A stretch of DNA of 64,000 bases from Dryas octopetala (taxonomy: Eukaryota; Streptophyta; Magnoliopsida; Rosales; Rosaceae), in contig OY992834.1 of assembly GCA_963921425.1 (NCBI GenBank), positions 10,461,271-10,525,270 of the forward strand, written 5' to 3'. A program made the translations under genes and the position numbers. Of this stretch, positions 10,984-22,132 are shown in pieces. The notes under the pieces were generated by a model, which searched no databases, had not been told where the DNA came from, and was given only the letters and a program-made list of their open reading frames with translations. Numbering within the stretch: the first letter of the stretch is position 1; each line of letters begins with the position of its first letter.

Positions 10984-13332
10984 TCAATATCTATGGAAGG
11001 CACGAACTTCCAGACCCCCATCAATATGAAGAGAAATCGTCTTGTAGGTGACAACTTTGTTCTCATCACTCATTTTGAACTCAAAACAGCTAAACAAAAC
11101 TGCTGAGAAAATCTTCATTTGTCTATAAGCATACTCCTTTCCAGGACATATCCGTGGTCCGGCCTATTAACCAATAAAAATCAACCAAAAGAATTAATGT
11201 CTGGGATGAAGATGAGTTTTGTGAGCACAAAAACATGGAGACAGAAATGACTTAATAAGCAATTTTAAAACCTGAAAGGCTGAAAACTTAAAGGGGCTCT
11301 CTGGCAGGAAGACTCCATTCTTGTTGAGCCATCTCTCAGGTCTAAACTTCTCTGCATCATCTCCCCAGAGGAATTTCATCCTGCCCATTGCATAAGGTTG
11401 GTATGTTACCACATCTCCTTTCCTCACATTGTATCCATCTGGCAGAGTATCATCAGAAAAGCATACCTTTGCATCCTGCAATCAAAGCAAAATATATGTT
11501 TGAATTAAAATTTCTAAAACCTGTCAAATCAACTGAAAAGAAACTGTTAAAATGTTGGGAAGTCTGAAGTAAATAAAATATCGCCGCAAAAATTATTTTC
11601 AAGAATATCACAATAAGATTGCTAGTCGATGCAGTAGTGAATTTTAATCATTTTGATACCAATTTGTTACCAAAGATGCACACAAGCTAGATAGCACAGC
11701 AAAAAAAAAAAAAAAAAAATCCCAAATGAAACCAAAAAAGAAAAAAAAAAAATTTCTTAACAGCAGTGAACAGTTAATGATTAATTTATATCAGGAAAAT
11801 GGAGAACCTTTTCTTTGTTAGAAGCACACGTGGGTCTGAAAGAATTTATCATATGTACCTTTATTCAAGTATCAATTTTCCTTACCATTGGTGCTGCAGG
11901 ATAGAGTCTGATAGTTTCAGTGATTGCAGCATGGAGATACTGCATCTTTTCCAGGACATCTTCGCTCACAATGGATGCAAAGTCAGAATAGTTTGTGATC
12001 TTTTTCATTCCGGTTACTTGCTTCACTTCTTGAGCAATTTTTTCTTGCACAGAAGGATGCTTGCAGAGCAAGTAAAAGAACCATGCAAGTGTGGTTGTTG
12101 TTGTGTCTTTACCAGGCAAAATGAAATTGAGAATTAAATCTCGTAAGTATACAGGATCATTCTCAGTCCCTTGCATATACCTTGATAAAACATCTTCTAT
12201 GTTTATCTACATCAAGCACGAAACAAGTTTGTATCATGTTCTACACTAAATCAGGAACAAAAACTTATATAGCTAGGGTCACTCACAGTAACAGAATGGT
12301 TATCATTTTTCAGCATTTTCTCAAACTTTCTGTGGATTAGCTTAAACACAAAATCATGAACGATTTTGGTCTGTTTTTGTAAGACAGCTTCTGATCCCAC
12401 ATTCAGAAACTTCTTGACCCTCCAGAAGACATCAACGAAACGCAAGATGGTCAATTCAGTTGCATTTTCAAACGCATCACTAAAATTCTTGCATTCTTCA
12501 CTTGATACATACATGTTGTTGAATTCAGCACCAAATGCTACTTGGAACAATGAATCCAAGCTTGCTTTCATAAATTGATCCTGCATTCATAACATAGCTT
12601 GTTGATTAACACCATCAAATTGGATTGGTTTTTTGTGAACATTGAGGTCTGCACACTCACCTGAATATCAATTGTCTGGTTGGAAGTTACAATTTCAGAT
12701 ATTTTGTTAGCAATTTTTGCTGCATTTTTTTGGAAGATTACACTGCTGATGTCCCTCAACATCCTTGTCGAAAACTCATGGCCTGATATCTTTCTGTGTT
12801 GGCGCCACTTATCACCATCGAGCGTAAAAATTCCATCACCAATAAGATCCTTCAGAATAATGTAATTGTTCCATCCCTGCCCAAAGCTCCAAAGAACAAG
12901 TTAGAACTTCACCAGACAGTTGTCATATTCATACAGACATATATGCATGTATGTGTAAACATCTTCTAACAAAAGTACATCTTCCTACTGATGATTTTCT
13001 TGTTAATTAAGCAGCAAATGGGAACATACCTTGCCATAATTATCAAAGTTTGTTTTGAGAATGTACTCAACATTTTCAGGGTCGCAGGTGTAAATGTCAT
13101 TCCTAAAGGGGGCGAGCATCCTGTAAGTCTTGTATTTCCCAGCAAGATCAGTCATGTAATCGTGCAGCCTCTTGAAGTTGAGTACCTGATGAATTACTGT
13201 GCCAGCAACAGGTGGGTACTTCTTCTTCTTCTTCTTTCCCTTGTTCCGTTTCCTTGCTAGGATTTGCGCAGAGAAAATGAGTAGAAGCAGAGCCAAAACT
13301 TTGAAGAAAATGGGGTTTGAGAGAAAATCCAT
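10984..13332 (-). CDS. Cytochrome P450 CYP704C1-like, copy D (intact)
   Basis: A predicted ER-anchored heme monooxygenase of the CYP704 family (CYP86 clan). Family members hydroxylate long-chain fatty acids using NADPH-P450 reductase; the substrate of this copy is unknown. Exons are at 13030-13332, 12661-12876, 12287-12580, 11886-12206, 11272-11475 and 10984-11163. All junctions are phase 0 with GT/AG sites, giving 505 aa. Visible landmarks are an N-terminal membrane helix (about 8-28), the K-helix ETIR at 368-371, PERW at 424-427, and the heme loop FQAGPRICPG with Cys452. Oddities are that the I-helix reads PGKDTT (Pro at 302 where Ala is usual) and exon 4 starts with ATA rather than ATG. 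The start MDFLSN is the family start and lies about 46 bp from a good TATA box. It is the only intact copy on its branch. Confidence 0.88.
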
Positions 13333-14201
13333 GGCTGCCACTGACAGTGACCTGTGGTGTTGTGTGTAGAGTTCCTTGTTTATATAGAGAGTGTAGGGGC
13401 ACAGCCATTTGAAAGAATGCACAGAGTGCACAATCATTTACCAGCGTATCCAGAATGCAGTCAGAGTGCAAAATCATTTTTATCAGCAAATCTAGAATGT
13501 CTAGATTGCAGAACCCTATATCCAATTATAGAGTGATCTATGATTTTATGGGATATGATTTGATTATGTACTTTTTGAGTGAATTAACTTTTGATTTTGT
13601 GTTTTCTAGTTAATTAAGGAATTAGATTTGTTTTGGCCAAAAAAAAAAAAAGGAATTAGATTTACTTTTCCTAGTTTGGTATTGTTCTACTGCTTTAAAT
13701 TTCTCCAAAATGGATAAGAATTAAACAACTAAGAAAAAGGTTTTTTGACAGAGTGCAACTAAAGTAAATTAATCTGATTATTAAACTAAATTTAAGTTGA
13801 ATAATTACTTTGAATATTATTATTTATTTCATTTTTTTTTTTATAAACGAATGTTACAAAAAAAGAATATGAGCAGAGAAACATGTAAGTCATTAATGCT
13901 TATTTTTATAAAAAAAAAATATTCATTTAAAATTATCTAAATAGCTTACTAGCATTTGTTTCTTTTATGTTACTTGGTAGGTGAAGATGTGGAAGAAGCA
14001 GGATGTCTTTATGAGGAGGTTGGCCCAAGAGGCACTCTTGAATGCTGAGATTGGAATATTGGGTGAGGTGACTTATAAGTCTAACACCATACACAACTGT
14101 TGAAAGTTGAAACTCCGATTTATACCAGAAGTTGTAACACGTCATATTAGAAAGTGTCGAAACCTTAACATGCAAATAATGAAAGATGATTTTACAATTA
14201 A
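13333..14201. other. Spacer between copies D and E
   Basis: It holds the D promoter, then AT-rich sequence with two A/T runs, and then a distant version of the recurrent spacer block at 13850-14060 (plus-strand RRLAQEALLNAE-like stretch). From about 14160 the sequence matches the starts of the duplicated F and G units. No gene is supported. Confidence 0.45.
13378..13387 (-). promoter_or_regulatory. TATA box of copy D
   Basis: The minus strand reads CTATATAAAC about 46 bp before the ATG at 13332. That spacing implies a very short 5' leader and supports the MDF start over more distal in-frame ATGs. Confidence 0.55.
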
Positions 14202-14480
14202 GGAGACTGCCAACCATGTGAAGGGTGAACATGGTCCTATGGGTTACATTCTTTGTTTGTCATAAGCCAATTTGAAGCAGAAGAAGCAAAGAAGAGCTAT
14301 TGAAACTATCTTCATCTGCAGGTAAGCAAAGTCCTTCCCTAGACAGATCCGAGGACCTGCCTGCATATAGAACAAGTGTGACACTATTAGTGTCCAAACT
14401 TTCGTATGATCAATATATGTGACGAAAAAAAAAGGAAACTATGATACAAACATGAAATGCGACGGATTTGAAATCAGGCA
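14202..14480 (-). pseudogene. CYP704A-type exon 6 and exon 5 debris, unit E
   Basis: The minus strand carries the AGPRICLGKDFAY heme segment and MKIVSIALL of the H-K gene type (exon 6 homology 14202-14360). Part of intron 5 and the last codons of exon 5 follow (to about 14480), directly beside the stop codon of copy E. The rest of that gene is absent. The same fragment lies beside F and G, so it was present before those duplications. Confidence 0.8.
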
Positions 14481-14519
14481 CGAATACTATTGGGGAAGAC
14501 ATTGAATACCAAGCTAAAT

Positions 14520-17500
14520 TCAATATCTATGGAAGACTCGAACTTCTAGACCCCCATCAATATGAAGATTAATCATCGTCCTGTAAGTGACAACTTTGTT
14601 CACGTCCCTCATTTTGAACTCAAAACAGCTTAGCAAAACAGCTGAGAAGATCTTCATTTGTCTATAAGCAAACTCCTTTCCAAGACATATCCGCGGTCCA
14701 GCCTGTCAACCATCAGATTATGCAGAGACGTTAATGTACTTTGTTTCAGTGACATATTTAGGTTACTTCAGAGATGAGTGTTAACGAGAAGAATTAGATA
14801 TAATGTGATTTGTTAAACCTGAAAGGCTGTAAACTTAAAGGGGCTCTCTGGTTGGAAGACTCCATTCTCGTTGAGCCATCTCTCTGGTCTGAACTTTTCT
14901 GCATCATCTCCCCAAATGAATTTCATCCTGCCCATTGCATAAGGTTGGTATGCTACCATATCTCCTTTCCTCACTCTGAATCCATCTGGCAGAGTATCAT
15001 CAGAAAAGCATATCTTTGCATCCTGCAAAATTGATTTTTCAAATTGTAATTATAAGCAGGAAATATATAAAACCTGTCAAATCAACTTGAAAGCAACTGT
15101 TGAAATGTTGGGAAGCATGAAGTAATAAGAATCGATAAAAAGAATTTTTGCAGACTATCACACTAAAGTAGAAATTCCATGAAGTTATAAATTTTAGGTG
15201 TTTTTATGCCAAATGTTATGAAAGATGCATACAAGATAGAAAACAAAGCAATAAAAACAAATCAAATGGGCTTACGTAGTTAGGCCTGTGGACAATGTGC
15301 TCTATGTCTATGGGTGGAGATGATGAGATAATTCACAGAAGGTTTCTAACATTCAAAACCCTATCATTCTCCTGAGGTGCCAATTGACACTTTTCATTGA
15401 GTTCAAGACACTCTTAACAGCAGTGAACAGTTAAACATGAATTTATATTAGGAAAATGGAGAACCCTTCCTATGTTACACGCACATATTGGTCTGAAAGA
15501 AGTTGTCACTTAAATGAAAGTATGTAATTTTTCTATTAAAAGTATCTGCTAGCATGTGCTAGTGATGATTGACATATTATTTTTTTACCACTGGAACTGC
15601 AGGATAGATTCTGAGAGTTTCAGTGATTGCAGCATGGAGATACTGCATCTTTTCAAGAACAGGTTCACTCATACTATATGCAAACTCAGAGAAGTTTGTG
15701 ATCTTTGTCAAGCCGGTCACCTGCCGCACTTCTTGTGCAATTTTGTCTTGTACAGAAGGATGCTTGCAGAGCACGTAAATGAACCAAGCTAGTGTGGTTG
15801 CGGTTGTGTCTTTACCAGCAATAACAAAATTGAGAATTATATCTCGTAAGTATACAGGATCATTCCCAGCCACTTGCAAAAACCTCGATAAAATGTCATC
15901 TCTGTTCATCTGCATTTGAGCATGAAACAAGTTTGTATGATGGTTCTACACTGAAACACAAACAGAAACAGAAACTTTAACTGGTGTTACTCACAGTCAC
16001 AGAACATTTATTAGTTTTCTGCATTTGCTCAATTTTTCTGTGGATTAGCTTAAATGCGAAATCATTAACAATTTTGGTGTTTTTCTTTAAGACGGCTTCG
16101 GATCCCACATTCAGAAACTTCTTGATCCTCCAGAAGACATCAACGTAACGCCAGAGGGTCAATGCACTTGAATTATCAAAAGCATCACCAAATTTATTGC
16201 CTTCTTCACTTGATTCACACATGTTGTCAAATTCAGCACCAAATGCTACTTGGAATATCGAATCCAAGCTTGATTTCATAAATAGATCCTACATACCAAT
16301 AGCTAGTTGATTAGCATCATCAAATTGGATTGGTACATTTCTTTTTGAACATTGAGGTTTGCACACTCACCTGAATATCAATTGTCTGGTTGGAAGTTGC
16401 AATTTCAGACATTTTTTCAGCAAGTTTTGCTGCATTTTTTTGGAAGATTACACTGCTGAAGTCCCTCAACACCTTTGTTGAAAACTCATGGCTGGATATC
16501 TTTCTCTGTTGCCGCCACTTATCACCATCAACCGCAAAAATTCCATCACCTAGAAGATCCTTCAGAATATTGTAATTATACCATCCCTTCACAAAGTTCC
16601 TAGGAACAAGTTAGAGCCTTCCTTAATACCAACAATTCACCAGACATTGAAAAATTTAAGTTTCATGTTGATTGCATTCAAGATTACTATTCCTAGCAAC
16701 ATTGTGGTCTTATCATATCAATTTCTAATTATCAAGTTTAATCATTAAGATATTGAAAGGCAGCTAAATCATTAATTATGCTATAAGTAAACCTTGAATC
16801 TGTTGGAGTTGCATGCCTCAATACAAGTCATGAAATTGAAATGAATTCCTCGTCAGAAAAGTGACACAACAATCTGTATTATATTAGTGGGTGGTCCACT
16901 ATTAATAGTAGTAAAGTCTTTAAAGGTCTTTTAAGATAAAACTCCACACCTAGATATGTCATTGGGTATGATCTCAACTAGATGATCTACGAGGTGGTGG
17001 TTAAGTTGAGGACCATATCGTGTTAGCGGGCTCCGCTGGTCCAATATAGCACAAGAATGGCAGAATTGTCAGAATTCTTTTTGCTAAACTAGATTTTGGT
17101 GTGCCTTAATTGCAACCCATTATTCCATTAACCTTAATTTCTTTCAAAAATGCTCTTCCTAAACAAACAGTTGTCATACAGACTTATATGCATGTATCTA
17201 TAAACATCTTCTGACAAAAGCACTCAAACACATCTTCCTATTGATTATTTTCTTGTTAATTAAGCAGAGATGCGAGCATACCTTGCCATAGTTATCAAAG
17301 TTTGTTTTGAGTATGTACTCAACATTTGCTGGGTCAGAGGTGTAAATCTCATTCCTAAAGGGTCCGAGCAGTCTGTAAGTCTTGTACTTCCCAGCAAGCT
17401 CAGTCATGTAATCGTGCAGTCTATTGAAGTTGAGCAGCTGATGAAGTACTGTCCCAGCAACAGGTGGGTACTTCTCCTTCTTCTTCTTTTCCTTGTTCAA

Positions 17501-17584
17501 CTTCCTCGCTAGGATTTGGGCAGAGAAAATGGATAGGATCAGAGCCAGAGCTGTGAAGAAAATGGGGTTTGAAAGAAAATCCAT
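14520..17584 (-). CDS. Cytochrome P450 CYP704C1-like, copy E (intact)
   Basis: Six exons at 17282-17584, 16371-16586, 15995-16288, 15589-15909, 14819-15022 and 14520-14702, all phase 0, give 506 aa. Motifs are the N-terminal membrane helix, AGKDTT at 302-307, ETLR at 368-371, PERW at 424-427, and FQAGPRICLG with heme Cys452. All splice sites are GT/AG; the exon 4 donor is followed by an A-run (GTAAAAAA) and the exon 2 acceptor is GAAG rather than GCAG, so both are weaker than in F and G. An in-frame ATG five codons upstream (17597-17599) exists, but it falls about where transcription should begin given the TATA box, so MDFLSN is preferred. The predicted role is fatty-acid hydroxylation at the ER membrane. 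Confidence 0.9.
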
Positions 17585-17626
17585 GGCTGCCACAGACACA
17601 GTGACGGTGCGGTGTGGTTTGGCGTG

Positions 17627-17637
17627 TATATATATAT
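17627..17637 (-). promoter_or_regulatory. TATA-like element of copy E
   Basis: An alternating TATATATATA tract lies 43-53 bp upstream of the ATG at 17584. F has a shorter version near 26491-26498. It is compatible with a TATA box, but repetitive enough to be chance. Confidence 0.4.
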
Positions 17638-17639
17638 TT

Positions 17640-18835
17640 GGTTGTTTATATTAGAGAGTATATAGTTAATGGCTTGTGATTGGCGTTACACATTTTGATT
17701 TTGTGAAGTATGTCTTCACCAAACAACTGATGTGACCTGTTCGAGATAATGGTCAATATTTATGAACTGTTATTACTTAGGTAATAAAACTTTTTGAAAA
17801 ACACTGTTTATTCCAATGGTTTATTTCTTTTCAACCTTAATTACATGACACGTGATAAAGCACATCATGTTATTACTTAAAGCACAAAAAAGAAGCAATT
17901 TGTAAAAGTCAATGTGAGCATATAATTTAAGTTTGGAAGAACAAATTGGAGAAACATTTTTATTTCTCATGTACTTCCAAATAATATACAATAAAATATT
18001 GACTATGGATGGTGCTTGATTTAATATGACAGCTAGGTTTTCAGATCTTGACATGCAGGTGAGCTTCCAGTCTTCCATCTTGGTCTTATATTATGTAAAT
18101 TTTAAATGAATCGTGACTTGGTCCCATAAAATCCAGTTAACAGGTCTGACATGCCCTTGGTATCATCCCATTTGGTTTAAAGAAAAAGAAAAATGAAAGA
18201 TTATTTTGTTGGTGTAAATTTAGGTGTAGTATGTGGTGTGAAGCCTGATTTAAATCACATTTGGTTTCTCTTACTGCAAGTATATTGTGCAGTATGTCAT
18301 TATTTAGATCAGCAGCTGAATTTTGAGACCTATTGTTACTGTCTTTCAGTAACAAGCACATTTTGCCGCATGCATGGACCAAAATCTATCGCTCATTGGT
18401 TGATATATATGACATAATGTACTTATCAAACATAAGTGTGTTTGCTTACAATACCTGTATGGCAGGTATATTAGAGTAGATATATTAAAGTACACTTTAG
18501 AGCTAAGTACATTTATCGTACTTGGAGCTGTACACACGTGCAAATATGGAGTTATTATATCTGGGGGTAGGCAAATTATGTTGTAATGTGTTAGCCACAA
18601 AAGCTAAATGGCTAATAAATTAATCTTGACCAAAATCCACTAGTTGAGGTTTGGTTTGATGTCTAATATAATGTGCCTACCACACAGGTACAGTAACTAA
18701 AAATACATTCATTTTTGTGTTTGAACCTGTGTTTCTGTTATCAGCTACTTTGTATGTTTAAATTGTGCATTGTGGTTATTTTATATGTGCACTCACTTGT
18801 GCTTAAATTGTGCATTGTGGTCGGAATAGCACTGG
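17640..18835. repeat. Spacer module X (first copy)
   Basis: This AT-rich sequence has no coding signal. It is repeated at about 26510-27610 and partly at 39080-39470. In unit F the module leads on to the phytocyanin promoter and gene. Here it is joined directly to the middle of the phytocyanin coding sequence, implying a deletion of roughly 1.1 kb. Confidence 0.7.
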
Positions 18836-19199
18836 TCTTTTTGTTTACAACAATCAATTCCACAACGTGAGGCAAGTTACCTATCAAGATTTCCAATCCT
18901 GCAACACTACTACATCTGCTATTGCAGTATATACTTCTGGATCTGACACCATCACACTTAAAAGGCCTGACCATCTTTATTTTCTTTGCGGTGCTCCTGG
19001 TCATTGTCAAGCCGGACAAAAAGTTGATATCAAGGTCACCCTACCTATACCAGATAGTTCTTGCGCAAGTACAAGCCCGTCACCTTCAGCCTCTCATTCT
19101 CAAGTGTCACCAAACTTAGTTATAAGCAATGCTCAAGCTCCCCAGTCATCAAAGCTTCTTACCACTTTTGTGTTATGTCTTCTCGGTCTCTTATTTTAG
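18836..19199 (+). pseudogene. 5'-truncated phytocyanin (blue copper protein)
   Basis: It matches the phytocyanin at 28490-29020 from its Tyr60-Asn61 region to the C-terminus, with only a few substitutions (for example Cys in place of Phe at the position of residue 132). Signal peptide, first beta strands and promoter are missing. The retained part still has the copper ligands His, Cys, His and Gln and the hydrophobic C-terminal tail. The sequence before the breakpoint is spacer module X. An open frame continues a few codons upstream, but nothing there resembles a first exon. Confidence 0.85.
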
Positions 19200-20889
19200 A
19201 GATATTTCAAAATATTTTTGGGATGTTTTTATGATCACTTTTTCAGGCATTGAACTGAACTCATTCGGTCCATGAGGACCTTGACATCTTCCACTAGCCT
19301 TCTATAGTCCTACTCCTACAAACTCTTGAGCATCAGTCTCAAGAATAAGCCTAGCCTCCCTGGCCAGAAAATGTTTTCCTAAGAAAATAATAAGAAAACT
19401 TTGAAAGAGACTTTTTCATACCCACCAGAAAGAAAAAACTGTTTTCCAAAAATACTTTTCCTTTGAAATTTGTAATTTTGGTCCAAACACAGAGCATTAT
19501 GGATTCAAGCAAAAATTCTCAGAGGGGGAATTCGTTCAGGGATACCAAGCATAAATTGTTAAACAGCAGCTCCATCATAACTTTAGTAGTCTTTAAGTTT
19601 GAGAATATCCAACAATCACTCTCAAATTTTACTTACCAAATAATGTGACATGAGAGTTGTATAAATCTACTTTTACAATGAATGAGGTTCAAAATGGACC
19701 TAGAAATGAACAAATGAAAAAATTTATAGTTGCATATTGCTAGAAAAATAAGTTTCTATTGTGTGATTGTATTTTTTTAAATATCCTTACATATCATGTT
19801 TATAATATATTATCAATCTGTTCTAGTTTATAATGTCGGATCATCCACAAATTTCGAAGAGAAGAAAAATTTTGTGATTCTGAGTCTCAAAGTGAAGGAG
19901 TTAATACTCAAAAAGTCGAGTTTGATCTAAATTAATATTGAGAATACTACTTGTGCACGCTCTTGAACGTGATCCAAGATTACGTCAAGTAATATGAAAG
20001 TATCATATTAATGAACATGATAATGTTCGAAGAGCTTATAATGCACTTTGGACTATGTCTCTCCTGCCTAAGTGTATTTTTTATGTTTATTAATGAAATT
20101 TTTTTCGTACCGTCAAAGTTTTTTTAGCCTCCCTCCCCAATTCTAATTCTTGGATCCGTCTCTGTTAACGTTTAAGAGTATTGTTGGAAGAAATATTTAT
20201 CTCTGTAGGCTATAGTATTAATATCATCCATACATATTATTACACATATATTAGTTATATCATGTGGCCGTGTTTCGGTTACATTGAAAAATTTCTCGTA
20301 TGTGTTGATACCTGATAGTATCCTGCATTGAAATTGTAAAGACTAGCCCCTACAATATATAATCTCATAAGTCTCTTTATTTATTGTCGATTTATTTTGC
20401 ATTAAATGCTTTAATTTTTATATATATAATAAAATACCATTTGATGAATAAATTTAGTAAAATCAATATTAGTTATTATAATTATTTATTACTTTATGTA
20501 TCTCTCTCTGATCAAAAGAAATTTATTCACTTATTACATGAAATTTTCATTCACATCATAAGTCCAATGACTATAAATCGTTCTTCCACTAGCCTAAAGA
20601 GTGAAAAAGTTATAATGGGGTTACCATTCCTTATCCTCATAAACTCTTTGAAAATGTAAACCATAATTTCACTTATGGGTGAAGGAGTCAATCTTTTCAA
20701 CTTTCTTTTTTGTTCCGCAAATGCAATGCATATAGACAAAAGCCCAACTACAAGTAGGGGAAGCTCAAATTCCAAATTTATGTCAGCCCCAGACAAAACA
20801 TACTTAAGAGACACAAAACATTGTGTTGCGAAACAGGGAAGGCCTCCATTTCAAGCCCAAGTTTCGTGTTTGGACTATTGCACATACCT
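19200..20889. other. Phytocyanin 3' flank and orphan upstream module
   Basis: The part 19246-20200 matches about 29330-30540. The part 20200-20889 matches 30540-31084 and, at 20700-20889, the sequence upstream of the intact phytocyanin (about 28050-28215). It therefore holds an upstream module of a phytocyanin gene with no gene behind it. No open frame here is supported. Confidence 0.55.
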
Positions 20890-21730
20890 TAAAAGGTTTT
20901 TTATCATTTTATTCCCTGATTTTTAACTCATTTTTTACTTCACCACCTAATAAATTTTTTTGACTCAATGTGACACCTTAATTTGATAAAGTTTTCTATG
21001 TCAGACCTATGTTATATTCCATCACATTTTCCGTAAAAAATGAGGGTAATTTGGTCTTTCTATTTTAATTGGCCGGAGGTTACTATTCATCATCTTCAAC
21101 CTCAACCCCTTTATTTTTCAGTTTTTATCTCAATTTCACTCTTATTTTTGAACCATAAAATCTCCGCCAAAATCAATAATCTTATACTCATTTTAAAACT
21201 ATAAATCTTCTTTTTACAACCATATAAAAAGAATTCAAAATGAAACTATGAAACTCGAGATAATTGTTCACAAACTAGGGTATCCAAAACTGCAAAATTT
21301 TCTAGAAAATTGTAGATTGTCCAAATTTCACCGAACTTCAATTTCCTTCAAATTCAACACGCCAAATCAGTTTCTTAAGTTACTGGAAACGTGTTTATAG
21401 CTTCCAAATCAATCACCCAATATCAAACCAACCTAGAAATCAAAATCTCATTAAGAACATAAACCCCCAAAATTGAAAATTACTCAGTGCACCCTAACCC
21501 CAAAATCGCTTCTTCTCTCATTCACTCACTCTTCATCTCCTTTTCTTTCTATCTCTCTTTCACTCCCTCTGTTTTTCCTTCCTATCTTATTTCTCTTCTC
21601 TTCTCTCTCTCTCTCTCTCGGTTTCTCTTTCTTTCTCTTATGTTCTTGTTTCGGTTTGGTCTACAACCTAGCTGCTGCCTTTTTTTTAATTAGGGTCCTT
21701 TAATTAGAAGCTCAAAATTAGAAAGAAAAT
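20890..21730. repeat. Repeat W: Mutator-like terminal sequence and CT-rich tract
   Basis: It begins AAGGTTTTTTATCATTTTAT and resembles the end of the Mutator-like relic at 54664 (GGCTTTTTATCAACTTAC). It recurs at 31085-31910. A CT-rich tract lies at 21530-21625. No matching inverted end or target duplication was found, so this is probably one end of a decayed element. Short serine/phenylalanine-rich frames across the CT tract are not genes. Confidence 0.4.
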
Positions 21731-21810
21731 TAAGCCAAACCGCAACCGGCCCAAAACTTAAGTAAAAACCTTAACATGCAATTAATGAAAGATGATTTTT
21801 ACAATTAAGA

Positions 21811-22098
21811 AGGAGACTGCCATCCATGTGAAGGGTGAACATGGGTTCCATTCTTTGTTTTTCATAAGCCAATTTGAAGCGGAAGATGCAAAGAAGAGCT
21901 ATTGAAACTATCTTCATCTGCGGGTAAGCAAAGTCCTTCCCTAGACAGATCCCATGGAGGACCTGCCTGCATATAGAACAAGTGTGACACTATTAGTGTC
22001 CAAACTTTCGTATGATCAATATATGTGACGAAAAAAAAAAGGAAACTATGATACAAACATGAAATGCGACGGATTTGAAAGGTGATTCAGGCACGAAT
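21811..22098 (-). pseudogene. CYP704A-type exon 6 and exon 5 debris, unit F
   Basis: This is the same fragment as in unit E: exon 6 homology at 21811-21966, then intron 5, then about the last ten codons of exon 5 to about 22098. It lies immediately 3' of copy F. Confidence 0.8.
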
Positions 22099-22132
22099 AC
22101 TACTGGGGAAGACATTGAATACCAAGCTAAAT

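Larger units (their letters stand above)
14160..21764. repeat. Segmental duplication unit E (P450 plus phytocyanin module)
   Basis: This unit begins with an AACCTTAACATGCAA block and runs through CYP704A-type debris, P450 E, a spacer, a truncated phytocyanin and an orphan phytocyanin upstream region. It recurs as unit F (about 21765-31945), and its P450 part recurs as unit G (about 31946-35440). F is longer because it retains the full phytocyanin and carries a Mutator-like insertion. Exons are near-identical among the three by eye, so the duplications are recent. Confidence 0.85.

Noticed and set aside
17597-17599. Upstream in-frame ATG of copy E (and 26462-26464 in F)
   Set aside because: It would add MSVAA, but it lies about 30 bp from the TATA tract, near the expected transcription start, and is not present in copies A, C, D or G.
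21473-21703. Ser/Leu/Phe-rich frames over the CT tract (also 31659-31877)
   Set aside because: Overlapping frames across a microsatellite-like CT tract in repeat W; no conserved domain and no gene context.
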